A stretch of DNA of 64,000 bases, taken from positions 186,001 to 250,000 of the forward strand of contig WPDH01000120.1 of NCBI GenBank assembly GCA_019137255.1, in the 5' to 3' direction. Shown piece by piece: positions 10,416 through 22,318 of this stretch (the first letter of the stretch is position 1; every line of letters begins with the position of its first letter). Source of the stretch: Corinectria fuckeliana (taxonomy: Eukaryota > Ascomycota > Sordariomycetes > Hypocreales > Nectriaceae). The notes beneath the pieces are model-generated. The model had not been told where the DNA came from. It did no database searches and saw nothing but the letters and a program-made list of their open reading frames with translations. The translations under genes were made by a program, and so were the position numbers.

Positions 10416-13247
10416 ATGAATTTCCAAAACCTCAACTTCGACTTCGTGGAGGCTCCCCGTATGTGACACTAGTTGCGCTGTTTTCTCTAGTTTTCTATCT
10501 CTGCAGTCTCATCACAGCTTTTCCAACTTTCTTTCCTTCTCTACTAACGCCGTTCTTTCTTTCTAGGCCGAGGGCCTCCCACTCTTTCAACTGACCCTAC
10601 GCCCCATCACGACGAAGGCGACGACGACTCTTCCCTACCAACGCTCCGCCCGTACTATGATCTGAGACACCGCCGAGAAACTGGTGGTTCAAACGGTCCC
10701 TCGCTCTCACCACAACCCACCACGTCCATTCCTCTGCACGCCCCCTCGCCTCCCTCATTGTCGTCATCTGCAAACGAGATCTACGGCCCTCAGCGACACC
10801 TTTTTCCGCCTCTGCCTGCCGCATTCGCCCCCCCTCCTCCTCCCGCGGCCGTCTCTAGGCATCACGCCGCCTCCAACCGTCGTCAAGACGCCTCCGGGCA
10901 TCATCGCGGCAACTCGGTGCATTTCGACGAAGCTCAGCTGGCCATGATTGCTGCCGAGAACTCGGCTCGCATGGCGAGCATCAAGGACGAGCTAGCTATC
11001 GCAGCCGGCAAAGTCACCCCAGGTGTCGACGACACCCCGTACATCCAGTACGCGCTAGAGGCCTTGACTCGCAATCACGGAGGTCCTGCTGCCGTGCACT
11101 ATCCCTCCACTTCTTCTGACATATACTCGGACGAATACGACGAAGAGGACTACACTGCGCCCCGCAGGCTTCCAGACGACGAGTCCCCGTTCCCGGTTCT
11201 GACACCCCCGGAGCCCGCCTATGTCGAAGATCGTCTGCCGGCTGAAAGAGCCGGGAGAGAACCTAAGAGAGATGGGAAAAACTTTGGTGGAGCCGAGAGA
11301 GGGTTTGGTCAAGCCGAGGGAGAGCTTGAGCCAGACTCCGGCCATGAGACCAGCTATGAGACAGTCGTGCATCACGAACCCCCAACCAGACTTGACGACT
11401 CATCCACACCCTCCAACCCTTCTGACCAAGACCACTACTCTCCCGCTCCGGGCCCGTCCCGCATGCAACGGAGATCCAAGTCCATCCCCATTCAGCGAGC
11501 CCAACCCCCGCTCGACTACAAGCCCCCCGTATTGCGGCCCTTCTCCATGCTTACGCTCATGACCCTATGCATCCTCATGATCGCCGCCCTCATCTTCTCC
11601 GGCATCTACTCCGACGCCGACACGGGATTGACCCCCTACCCCGGGAGCATCTACAGCGGACAGTACTTCCTGTTCCGCATCCTCCCCCAGATGCTCTCTG
11701 CCCTAGTCCTCATCTACGCTCAGAGCGTCGTCGCGGCTTCTCTGCGTATCCTCCCCTTTACCGCCATGGCCAACGAGGAGCCTCGGGCACGCTATCTCGC
11801 CCTGTTCCGAAACCTCTATCCCAGGACATTCCTGCTGCCCGCGCTCGACGGACCGTGGCCATTGCAGCTCTTCGGCGTCGCCTCCTGGCTGGCAAACTTC
11901 ACCATTCCCCTCCAGAGCACCACTTTCACATGTGTCTACGAAGATGGCAAGTGGATCTGGGCTACGGTGCAGGGCGTCGTCTGGACTCTGGTCTCCATTT
12001 ACATCATGTTACTGGTGGCAACGGCCATTCTGATGGTCTTCTGGTTCAAGCGGTGGACCGGCTTGCTGTGGGACGTCCGCTCCATCGGCCACCTGTTGCC
12101 CCTGTTGAGCCAGAGCAACACCACGCAGAGCTACGAGAATGTGGATGTCGTTCAGCGCGGTACCCTCTTCAAGGCGCAGCTCAGGGACCGCCACCTCGAC
12201 AGGCTTGGCTACTGGCAGGCCGACGGCCAGCGCCTCGGAGGCATGTGGTACGGCATTGGGTCGGTGGCTGACAACGACCGCGGCCGGCAGGCGTCTTACG
12301 ACGTCGTCGCCAAGAAGGCCAGTTACATCATCTCCCCGGCCTCCTCCCGCGACGACCTAGAGGCCGAGGCCCAGTACGTGCGCCACCGCTATCTGCCCTT
12401 TGCTCTACGCGACGCAACCCTAATTGGCTCCATCGTCGCATTGTTCCTTTTCCTCTTGGCGATTCTCATCGTCTCCTTCTTGCCGCAGACGAGGCTGGAC
12501 CATGGCTTCTTGCCGCTGCTCACTGCACGCCCTACCAAGGGCGCCTTTTCAGCTGCCAACTTCCTTTACGCCTTCCTCCCATCCTTCCTGGGCATGCTCA
12601 TGTTCCTGCTCTTCCAGAGCCTGGACCAGTCCCTGCGCATACTGCAACCGTGGGCGGAGCTCTCCAAGGCGTCCGGCGCCGTTGCCCAGAAGTCCATCGT
12701 CGCCGACTATGCCGCCTGCCTGCCCTTGCAGTCGACGTGGAAGGCAGCCAAGAACGGCCACTGGCGCGTTGCCGTGGTGTCTCTGATGTCAGTGCTCTTC
12801 GTCTTCATCCCCATCCTCGCGGGCGGGCTCTTCATGGCCCTGACCAACGCGCGCGGCCAGGTCAAGATGTTCCCCAACATGCCAGTCTTCGGCGTCCTGC
12901 TGGCATTCCTGTTCCTCTACCTGGGCAGCTTCTCCCTGATGCTGCCCGGCCGACGCGCCCTTCGCCTGCCCCACCCCGTCACCTGCCTCGCCGAGGTCAT
13001 CAGCCTCTGCGCGGCCGACGACACCACCCAGGACGCCGCCTTTCGGGGCATCCGCTCGCTCCAGGACCTGGAGTCGCGTCTAGGCCTGGACCGCGCTGAC
13101 TCTCGCGAGCAGACCGTGTGGTTCTTCGGCGTCTCGGCCGGCAGGGACGAGCGCCGCCTCAGCGTGCGGCCTTTCCACCGATTTACTGAGAAGACTCAGA
13201 GGAGAACGCGATCTACGCGATCTACACGAGATGATGTTAATGTTTAG
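10416..13247 (+). CDS. DUF3433-type multi-pass membrane protein
   Basis: Two exons (10416-10458 and 10567-13247) join to about 907 residues; the 108-nt intron has GTATGT and TTTCTAG ends. The first ~340 residues are hydrophilic, Pro/Ser-rich and acidic in places, with no predicted structure. From about residue 340 there are many hydrophobic segments: a pair near 342-362 and 385-410, then segments around 445-500, and a second set from about residue 630 to the end. This duplicated membrane architecture, with NGHWRVAVVSL and FPNMPVFGVLLAFLFLY-type segments, is what I associate with the fungal DUF3433 family, whose members are thought to sit in cell or organelle membranes and have no assigned activity. 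The ATG in exon 1 gives MNFQNLNFDFVEAP, a plausible start. The reading frame has no breaks. Confidence 0.8.
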
Positions 13248-14334
13248 AACTCTCATGAAACTTGAAATGTTTTTGCAAGTTGTGCTGTTTCTTGCTTTCT
13301 GTTTTCTGTTTTCTGTTTTGTTGCGCCGCCCAAGACTGGGCCGATTACGCGCTTTATGGCATTGTTATGGCGTTTGGACAACAAAAGAAAGGGACCATCT
13401 GGGTTATTAATGTGCTAGCGTCTCTGGCATGTTGGAATGTTTACGATGGAAGACTGTGTTTACGAAAAGGGATGCAACGCTTGGAATGATGATGGCTGTT
13501 AGAGGCTGGGTTGACTCAGGATAGAGCAGTCCACAAGCATTGGATGTGTGTACGAGTATAAACACTGCTTAATAGTACAAACTGCCCATCTGCGCACGGG
13601 AGTACAAATGTCCCAGATACTGAACCACATGATCATGTGGATTGAGGAATTGCTCCATAGGAAACACACACACCTCTTGATTCCCATCGGCCCGTTGCAA
13701 GTTGGCAAACATTTCAGTCAGAGACAAAGTAAATTTGCGTAAGACGTACTCAAGTAACTAAGCTGGAAAGTGATCCAAGCAGGCAACCCTGTGCTCACCA
13801 TGTTTTCGACGCCGTCCGTGCTCTCCCCGGCTGCCTCGCAACAGATCCGTGTCCCGGCCATCCGCCAGCTCACACGAACCAGAGTTGAACCCAAGAAAGC
13901 ACAACGCGGTCCTTTCCTTGCCTTTCCTTTTGTGCGACCGCGTCTTCCTCGGCAGAGGCCCTTGCCCGCTCTCTCGCGCTTGTGCTTAGGTCATTGTTCT
14001 TCATCTCGTAGCATATGAATACGTCATTCCCTCGGTAAAAACCCCATAAGCCAACCTTGGGCCTAACAGCCCCATGAAAAACGCCTCCCCTGTTCTAGAA
14101 ACTCCATGCTGATGGGCTAGTACTAATTCTCGCATTGGTTTCGGCCGTTGTACAGTGATCGTCGTACTAGTGATAGTTGGAATCGTCATAATTGCTTATA
14201 ACAAGGTTCGTTGGTTCAAACGAACAAACCCGAAATGGAAAAATGGAAAATGGAAAATGAAAAATGAAAAAGTCATGAAAATGCCGCTTGTCGTCGAGAC
14301 TAAATAGTTGGTATCAATGTGAAAGACGTGGTCA
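13248..14334. other. Convergent intergenic region
   Basis: Lies between the 3' ends of two convergent genes. It holds T-rich 3' UTR-like sequence after 13260, a 16-bp palindrome at 13625-13640 and a short tandem run of ATGGAAAA-like units at 14234-14270. No gene seen. Confidence 0.5.
13625..13640. promoter_or_regulatory. Perfect 16-bp palindrome CCACATGATCATGTGG
   Basis: Exact self-complementary 16-mer with two overlapping CACATG-type half-sites. It is in a convergent intergenic region, so a promoter role is not obvious; it could be a structural or protein-binding site. A related arm pair occurs at 29871-29890. Confidence 0.4.
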
Positions 14335-15885
14335 TCATTTGCTGCGCCATCCAAGCATGCGTCCTAGTCCAAAGTCGCTGCCCTGTCGTTTGCGTACTGG
14401 TGCTCCGTTCTTAGATAGGCGATCTGGATGACGGTCGCACATAGGCGAAGTTGGGGCCGTGCTGGCATTGGTGCGCCGTCGTCGATGACCCCATTGGGAA
14501 CTCTTGGTCGAGCGGCGGCCTTCGCTGCTCCCGCGTCTGTGGAAGCGGAAAGAAAAGAGCCCACCAGATCCTGGCTCCGATTCCGAGTCCGTGTCATCGT
14601 ACTCGAAAACAGAAATCGGCAGAGGCTCTGGTCTGGGCCTCAATGGAGCTGATCGAAGGCAGGGGACCGATTTCTTTGATGCCATGCCGTGGTCGGTTGG
14701 TTTCGGGTCTGGCAGAGAGAGGCTAGTGGTGGAGCGGCTGGCTGCCGACTGCATGGAGGATTGCCTCGGAAGGGCTGTGGAGGGGCGAATATCGAGCGCT
14801 GGCGTTCGTCGGTGCTCCTTTGGTGTGAACGGCCCCGTTTCTTGCTTGAAGACGGCCGGTGAAGGGGCGAAATAACCCATGGAGAGAGGGCTTTGTGGTG
14901 GTGGAGGACGGACAGCATCGATACGCTTGATAGTCTTGTCCTGAGAATGCTTCGCGACCTCAGTCTGATCGGACTTGGAAGTCTGAGTGAAGGTATGACT
15001 ATTGACCTCCACATCGATATACTCAACGGCATTGAACTGAATGGGCTTGATAACCTGGACGTGGGTGCACTTAGCGACCTCCGCCAGGTTGTGTTCAGGA
15101 GCCTTGAGCTGGATAGACTCGACGACCTTGTCGGGGGTGCACTTGACGGCCTCAGCCTGATTAAGCTGGGCGACCTGGTCGTGGATGGGCTTGGCCACCT
15201 CGGCCTGAGTAGACTTGACGGCCTCGGTTGGGGGCGCCTTGATAATGTCCTTGTTGTTTTGCTTCACAACCTCGTCGTCGGTATCTCGGACGACCTCGAT
15301 CCTCTTAGGCTTCCTTGTGACCTCCATAAACTTCTTAATGGTATCCTCATCCGGCCATGGTAGTTTCTGGGGTGGTGGTGGCTTCGATCGGGAAGGTTCC
15401 CACGAAGGAGCCAACGATGTAGTTCTAGGAGGAAGGGGCGCCAGCCTGGGAAAGGGCGAGTACGTTGCCGACGCCTTTCGAAACCGAGGACGATAGGTTT
15501 CGGGGAGAGGCCAAGCTGGGTTTCGAACATCATCTGGTCCTCGTGTCTTCGGTTGGTGTGAGGAGGGGATCAAAGCCGGGTACGACTTTCGAGGTTGCGG
15601 CTCCGACTCCTCCTCCTTGATCTCCGGGATGGGCTGCCAGAAAGTATCCCAGAGCTCACTGGCGTGGACGTGGTACTGATAGTCGTCCTCTAAGGAGACC
15701 TCGGATTCCGCCTGATCGTCACTCAGGCTAGGCGCAGAGCCCTCAGATCCCAGTGAGGTTCTGTCGGTTGAGGGTCGGCTTGATCCATTCTGAGAGTGCC
15801 GGTCGGGATGCGGATAGGAATAGTTTGCAACGGGATAGTACTTGGAGACGAGCTTGAGGTCGGCCAGCTTGCTAGAGCGCTCCAT
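14335..15885 (-). CDS. Disordered protein of unknown function with octapeptide repeat array
   Basis: Single-exon frame of 516 residues starting at the ATG at 15885. The N-terminal part has a segment DDYQYHVHASELWDTFW (residues 67-83) that looks like a folded or binding motif; Pro-rich stretches with many basic residues follow (110-180). Residues about 203-322 form a degenerate array with a strict period of eight: DDEVVKQN, NKDIIKAP, PTEAVKST, QAEVAKPI, HDQVAQLN and so on, some fifteen units ending QDKTIKRI. The rest is Ser/Pro/Arg-rich and ends GLGRMLGWRSK. No catalytic motif, signal peptide or membrane segment is seen. I do not recognise the family; the ends look conserved-like while the middle is probably fast evolving. 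Confidence 0.7.
   Translation of the reverse strand: MERSSKLADLKLVSKYYPVANYSYPHPDRHSQNGSSRPSTDRTSLGSEGSAPSLSDDQAESEVSLEDDYQYHVHASELWDTFWQPIPEIKEEESEPQPRKSYPALIPSSHQPKTRGPDDVRNPAWPLPETYRPRFRKASATYSPFPRLAPLPPRTTSLAPSWEPSRSKPPPPQKLPWPDEDTIKKFMEVTRKPKRIEVVRDTDDEVVKQNNKDIIKAPPTEAVKSTQAEVAKPIHDQVAQLNQAEAVKCTPDKVVESIQLKAPEHNLAEVAKCTHVQVIKPIQFNAVEYIDVEVNSHTFTQTSKSDQTEVAKHSQDKTIKRIDAVRPPPPQSPLSMGYFAPSPAVFKQETGPFTPKEHRRTPALDIRPSTALPRQSSMQSAASRSTTSLSLPDPKPTDHGMASKKSVPCLRSAPLRPRPEPLPISVFEYDDTDSESEPGSGGLFSFRFHRRGSSEGRRSTKSSQWGHRRRRTNASTAPTSPMCDRHPDRLSKNGAPVRKRQGSDFGLGRMLGWRSK
14920..15279 (-). repeat. Coding 24-bp minisatellite (octapeptide array)
   Basis: About fifteen degenerate 24-bp units inside the minus-strand gene encode the eight-residue repeats, usually x-x-E-V-A/V-K-x-x. 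No unit is interrupted by a frameshift. Confidence 0.75.
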
Positions 15886-17371
15886 GGTGGGCCGTCAACT
15901 GTGTAGCATGAGATTGACTTGCAACAAATCCAGGTGCTGAAGGGATCGATCTAGGGATGGGACGGTATGATATAAAGAATATGGAGAGCCGGAGCTGTCA
16001 ACTACGTTATGAGACAATAGCGTGGGGCGTGCCACACCCACCGAGGGCGTCGTAGCTGTCCAACCGTCCATCGAGGTCATGGACACCCCTTGAGCTGGAG
16101 GGGCATTCCTGCATGGAGGAGCCACTAGTCCCCGTCCATCCATCCCATCAGACCTGCAGGTATGTTGGGTTTTTTTCCCAGGAGACTCTGGCAAGGAAGG
16201 GCTGGTATGCAGACATTGCCTGGCCCTGACATGTCCCGCCGTGTCCCTTGCGTCATGCTGTTGAGCGAGCAGCAGCAGGCCTCAGACTGCAGAGTGACTG
16301 CAGGACTCGTCCAGGTTGCAGGCGGGTAGGGTTTAGGGGTACAGTTGTGCAGCTGTGCAGGCTAAGCACTGCATCTTCCCAGGCCATTCAACAATGCCTC
16401 TGTGTCTTGTTCGACGTGCCTTGTTCCGCCACTCAGACACTCAGACACGCAGCCAGAGCAAAAGAAAAGTGAGAGGGGTTCGGGTAGCGCACTTGCGTTG
16501 GGGGAGGGAGACAGAAGGAGGGGCCAAACAGGCCTGAAGGGCAGAGCTGAGAGGGAGAACCTAGAGGCTCACTCAGACACTGCGGCGGCGAAATGGAGCT
16601 GATGGCAGAGACAATGACAATAGAGGATGAAATGTGAAATATGACAGTCTACTTGACTCGCACAAGCCCACTTGCATCGAGACGGCCCCAGCGAGACCCG
16701 TCTCCATGCACATCTGGTGCATCTCGGCTGGCCAGAACTCATTATTAGCGTCATCATGTTCTCCGCGGTCCCTGGGCTGACCTCGCAGCAACCGATTTTC
16801 TCGTCGGGTCTGATCAATCAACAGGTCTCCCAGCTGACTGTTACCTGTTCACATGCTCGCACGAAGTAATACTCCGTATTTCCAGGTCGAAACACCCAGA
16901 AACGGGTGAAGCACAGACCGTGGGGAATGACGCCCAGTGATCAACACGGGAGGCTGGGCACAAAGGCCCCGAGGAAACGGTGCCATCCTCGACTCGGCGC
17001 CATGGGGGTCCGTGGTGTCCCCGAGACCGTTCACTCGGGAAGGGAGTCGGACGGTGCTGATGCTACTATGTACATCGTGATGCTCTCGGGCCCATCTCTC
17101 GCCTGGTCGTGCGGTCGTAACTCCAGACGTTGCTCAGAAGCTCAGGCAGCTAAGGCCCTAGGTCGAGGCTCTCGCTGGATGCCAACAATGGCCCAAGTGG
17201 GTTCCGGTGGCTTAGCCGTGACCTTCCCGGCTTCCTCCTTGCGTACTGTGTCAGTAGGAGGGAGAGACCTGGGTATTTTCTAGGTGGAGGCGTGAGACAG
17301 TGTCTTCGATTATCTAGGATAGCAGTTGCTACGGGTGAAAGCCACCGCGTAAACAAGCACGAGGTCCCAGC

Positions 17372-17395
17372 CAACAACAACAACAACAACAACAA
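17372..17395. repeat. (CAA)8 microsatellite
   Basis: Eight perfect CAA trinucleotides in non-coding sequence. Confidence 0.9.
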
Positions 17396-17639
17396 AAGGA
17401 ATGGTTGAGCGTCTGTTTGGTGAGAGCAGCCAGGCGTTGGCTCTACGCTCAGCTGGTCGCGCGAAAGAAGCAAGCATGTCAGGAAGTAGAATAGTGTAAA
17501 TGGATACGATGGATAGGGTTCCACGGTAAGGTTGGGTGCCAGCCTCCGGGCCGGCTTACGTACCTCACCCGCCCAGATCGTACATTGTACATCATGGACG
17601 GCACCTGCCTCGGACTTCTTTCAGTGGATGAACTTCAGG

Positions 17640-17679
17640 CTCCAGTGGGCTCCAGTGGGCTTCAGTGGATTTCAGTGGA
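17640..17679. repeat. Four-unit decamer tandem repeat
   Basis: CTCCAGTGGG twice, then CTTCAGTGGA and TTTCAGTGGA. The units differ only by C-to-T and G-to-A transitions, and a single related TTTCAGTGGA lies just upstream at 17619. Confidence 0.85.
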
Positions 17680-17790
17680 CTATGGCATCAGCCACTCGAA
17701 CTCTATTTGACCATCGCGGGCTCGAGTTCCCTCCCTGCAGCATGTGAACGGGCTATAACATATCACTTTCTCACCTGGATTCAACTTTTG

Positions 17791-17862
17791 CTCCCTGTCC
17801 TTCTCCCTGTCTCTCTCCCTGTCTCTCTCCCTGTCTCTCTCCCTATCTTTCTCCCTATCTCT
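17791..17862. repeat. Six-unit dodecamer pyrimidine repeat
   Basis: Units of CTCCCTGTCTCT with small variants (CTCCCTGTCCTT, CTCCCTATCTTT, CTCCCTATCTCT) in perfect 12-bp register. Confidence 0.85.
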
Positions 17863-20800
17863 CTTTCTTCCTGTCATTGTGGTCATATCTGCGTGTGTCT
17901 GTGCTTGTGTATGTCTCTCTATCTGTCACCGTTTCTTCCCCCGCATACCTACTTCATGGCGACACACGAGAAAAGGGCAGCTCTAGCCTTCCGTGCTCGG
18001 GATTCTGTGTCTGTGTGTGTGCATGTGCGCATCTGCGCCTACATTTGTATACATCTGTGTGCCGGTCCCTTTACCCACGCGGCGCGAGAGACGCGTTGGG
18101 TCCATCCCTCCCTCCCTACCTCTGCCTTCCGCCCTGCCCAAATTGTCCTGCAGTAGCCAGCCCCGAAGCTTCGGCACCGGGAAGTCGAGGGCAGTTCACT
18201 GACATGGACCGGCAGTTGGCATAAAGCTCGGTGAGGGAATACCTCGCCTACTGCACTGCATATCTTGGCGATGACACTCGAGTGCTTGAGAGAGGCTTGG
18301 GACTCTGGAAGACACAGCACTTCAGAAGCTCTGCATTCTCTTCCACCTACATCGTGTATGGCGTGTCGGGCCTCGAGTCACACGTGTTGGGTGGGGCAAG
18401 CGGTTTTCCAAACAGCACATAGGGGAGGCTTCTCCTCTCGTGCCGTGTCATGCTGTGCGATGGGTACATTAGAAGATTGGAAGCAGGCACTGGTAGGATG
18501 CCAGCAATGTAAGCAAGTGATGGCCAGAAACAAGTACATACATAGTATCAGATTGATAACGGCCCTAAGATCGATCGATCGACGTGTTAGTCCCCTAGGC
18601 CCCAAGTTAGGGTGTTTGGGGCTTACACAATTTGATGATACAAATGCTTATTCCGTAATTCGGGGGGGAACATAGGCCTAGGTATGCAAATACTAAAGTA
18701 ACTTGCTGCATTATTCCCTTGCCATGCTAAGATCATCGACTTACAGATAATACGAATAGACGGCAACTTACAACGCACGGGTAATAGCCCTCTCTGGGCA
18801 ACCCAACCTACGGATCATGCAATTTCGGATCTGGCTGCGAGGGTTCTTGTGTGATGAAGCATTTCCTTGTTTTTCATCCGAAGTTGAAAAGTTGTCTCGG
18901 ATACGACATGAAAGCTCAAATTAGGAAAGCCGTTCAATTGACACGCACGACGTGTTGTACCTGAATGCAGAAGTAAGACCAACATATGCATACTCCCCAG
19001 TTCCGTACGGTGACGTCGAAAAAATCGGTGGCGACCTGCGACATGCGTCCGGCATGCGTACGGTAGAGGTAGGGAGAGTCTGTTGACAAGGACATCCCAG
19101 CCTCGCGGCTTATCCTGTACATATACGTCAGCATCAACTTTCAATTGGCTATTTGCGGTGAGATAAGTCTCATACCCTCATGGCTTGGTTTTTGATACGA
19201 GTGTTACATTGTCTTCTGAGTCCCCTTGCTAGTGACCGATGTAAGAGGCTGAGCGGACACGAGAGGACAACAGGTAGGTTGTTTGACACAACATCACCAG
19301 CCGTTGTGTCGGTAACCATCCGTTCATCGATATCTGACTGTACTTGGTGCTTTGATCCGACAACTAGGCTCATCCCTGCAACAAGACATCTATCTAATAT
19401 AGACCAAATCTTTCGCAAGGAGTTTCATACAACAACCTCAGCCAGCCATTTCCGCCGCAGGAGGTTAACCGCCTCGAATCGAATAGCGGGATCGAGTCGC
19501 TGATCTATACGCTCTACGAATACGTACGCAGCAGGTATAGCATCGAATGCGACCCTACTAAGCTGCGTGGCGTTGGAGCTCTCATGCAATCGCTGGTTTT
19601 TCCTCCCCTTCTAAGTGTTCTGGTTGTTGTTCCCCCCACTAAGAGACTGGGGGACATTGCCGACGAGGCATGGTGTCGACGGTTTCTATCGTCACTGTGG
19701 GCCTTTGCCCCAGTGCTCAAGAGATTCGCAATTTGGATAACATAAAACCGACTAGTTTTTAACGAAGCATGGCCTTGTAATATGGGTTGGCGAAATCATT
19801 GCTTCTAAAGTAAAGCCCGGTAAGTGCATGGGTATTACCCAGGGAAGACGCTCGCCTTAGGCGATCTCACGCGTTATGCGAGATGCACATGGGGCTTTGC
19901 TAAGCTATCTACTGGGAACGTGGCCCGGCTGGTAACGAGAGAGATTGGCTCGTCTGAGAGGGCGAAAGAAGGTCGAGAGGGATAACTCAGATAACTATGA
20001 GAATTTGCACATTGGGTTTGCACATTTATTAATCTTTAGGACCCTAGTGATGGATAGTAGTGATGTGGTGCGGCCTAACCTAGGGCGCATCTTCTGATCA
20101 CTTTTCAACTCCTCCATCATCCCATCCTGCCTCTCCCCCTGGCGGATTAGTTTGACTGCAAGGGAAAGGGAGGGGCCGGGCCCGAGCCGTGCTTCCTTGG
20201 GCTTCTTCTTTGGGCTGATGTGTGTGGCTGTTGGACCTCGACGCGTCCTCGGATAATGCACCTCGTATGTACTAGCCATGTAAGGCACAGATAGACAGGT
20301 CGTTTTCCCCCCTTCCCTTTCCTTTCTTCTTACTGTCTGTCTCGCCTCGTCGGTGACTGTGCCTTGGAAGCGATGGAACACGTAGCCGGACCATTGATGT
20401 ACGGTGATGTCAGCCGGTGTATTTCTTGAAAACCGCCGAGTTCGAGTTCGGGAGGCGGCCGGCATGGGCTGTGAGTACATATCGCCGCGACCACCCACGT
20501 TCACCCAAAGCCTGCTCCCAGGTCCATCCTAGGCTTAATTTGCTCAATCTAACCAGCCGCTCGGTGCTGTGGAGCGGGCCTGGGGTTCCAAGGGGCAGCC
20601 GCCGGGGGGGAGGCTGGGGCGATGGCCAGGATTGGGGAACGGGATCCGGTGCCAGGGTGCGAGGCCAGGCGACGGCGACCGAGATGGATCATCTACGAGG
20701 CACTCAAGGCTGGCACACCATGTAGGCCAGCACCAGGCACTACCTGGCCAATGGTGCCGTTCGCCTCGTCCAGCTTGTGTGTGGTGGTGGCTGATCATCT

Positions 20801-21011
20801 TCCCGTCTCCCCCATGTTTGGAATAATTACTAGGCTTACCTATGTAGTAGTACGTGCTAGTCAACCCTCCCGTCTATTACGTATGTACGGCAAACCTTGG
20901 TGTTGGGCAGGGAGGGCAATCAAGATGAGAGTGCGGGAGTTGGGAGACTGAGAGAGGGACGTAATCGCGTCATGAAGTGAAGCATATAATTTACGTAGTA
21001 GATGGATGTAT

Positions 21012-21022
21012 GTACTTCGTAC
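21012..21022. repeat. Dispersed 11-mer GTACTTCGTAC
   Basis: One of four exact copies in the window; two GTAC arms around TTC. See also 36407, 49664 and 49757. Confidence 0.6.
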
Positions 21023-22248
21023 GGACGTGCTGGGAACTCCTTTCACTGCATGATCGATCCCGCAATTCGACATCAAACGGGAACGCGGGAGGGAGTCAGT
21101 GTGCCACGGCCTGCCCACGCGGGAGCTTGTGCGACAAGATGAGCAATTGTGGTCGGTGCAAGCCGAGGGAGCACAACGTCAACGGCAACACGGGATGCGC
21201 GCGTTGATTAGATACCTAGTAGAGGGTTGAAGCAAGTAGCACAGTACCTATTATATTAAAATTCGGTTGAAGGATCAGCGTATCCGTAGATCTCATTCCG
21301 GACTGTACGAGTACGTATCTCGGACGGGGAAACGCCCACGCTTGTGCCGAGACAAGCGCCGGACGGGTCGCAATTTGATGGATCGTTTTAGCTGGGCCCC
21401 GTCACGAAGGCATCGTGGAGGCCGCCGTCATCTGTGCTTGTTTCCTACATAGTACTCTCCCGGGCATGAGACGGGTGATGTTTGCCCGGGAGCGAAGAAG
21501 GAAAGGAGTTGATGCCGGAAGTGACGTGAATCAATTGAGAAGGGCAGCCGGATTGATATGGAGAGAAGGGGATGGCGAGAGGCCGAAGTTTTAGGCCGTG
21601 ATTTAAGGTCCTGACGATCATGGTGAAGCGCCACAGAGAGACCGAGTCGCAAGTCGCAGAGCTACCGCACGTCAGTAAAAGCGACGCCGGATCTACTACC
21701 TAACTACTTAGACCATCAAGTGGAGGCAATTCGCACCAACACCAGCACCGTCCAGGAAAGGCGAAATCGACCAGCGTTCAGCCTTCAGCTCTGTCCGCCG
21801 GCCTGAGATGAAGCTACTATGGGTGTAATTAGTGCCCGCCTCGTCATGGGTCCATCCGTGGTGCCCTTGTCCCGGGCCTCGGTCCTTGTTGGAAGCTCGG
21901 AGTGTCCGTAGAAGCTATGCTCCCCTTGCAACTCTCTCGCTCGTCCGTCCATCCCATCAGTCATCAAACGAAACTGGCCGTCCTGTCGAGGCAGGTTGTA
22001 TTGCGGTCCTTGCAGTCAGGTCTGTGTGTTTCGTGGCGCGCGTTTGGATGTGCCCCTTGGGTTGACGTCGTCGCGACATCTCCCTCCCATCCTTCTACAC
22101 ACTTCAATTCGAAACAAAAAGCCTCGACGAAACGCGCGCGCGCAAATGCCGATAACTCGACTTGGGTTCTAGAGTTACCGTTACAGCTGCGCCCGTAGGC
22201 TGCGAGCATGGTGGTCGTCGAGTCGCATTTGTCCCGACCGCGCCATCT

Positions 22249-22265
22249 CCCCCCCCCCCCCCCNN

Positions 22266-22295
<30 letters not shown>
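22249..22295. repeat. Poly-C tract with two undetermined bases
   Basis: An almost pure C run of about 47 bases with NN at 22264-22265. The true length is uncertain; it probably marks a sequencing or assembly problem at a homopolymer. Confidence 0.9.
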
Positions 22296-22296
<1 letters not shown>

Positions 22297-22318
22297 TCTA
22301 TAGCATCAAGGCTCGCGC

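Larger units (their letters stand above)
15886..22318. other. Gene-poor region with simple repeats
   Basis: About 6.4 kb in which I see no convincing gene on either strand. Contents: promoter of the minus-strand gene (15.9-16.2 kb), a CAA run at 17372-17395, a decamer array at 17640-17679, a dodecamer array at 17791-17862, GATCGATCGATC near 18570, one GTACTTCGTAC copy at 21012, and a poly-C tract with two undetermined bases at 22249-22295. Short open frames have composition set by the local repeats. Confidence 0.5.

Noticed and set aside
11567..12271. 234-codon plus-strand frame rich in His/Arg/Pro
   Set aside because: Out-of-frame reading of the DUF3433 gene, which is clearly the coding frame.
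19995..20504. 169-codon minus-strand frame in the gene-poor region
   Set aside because: Basic, repetitive composition with no recognisable domain, start context or introns; unlikely to be a gene.
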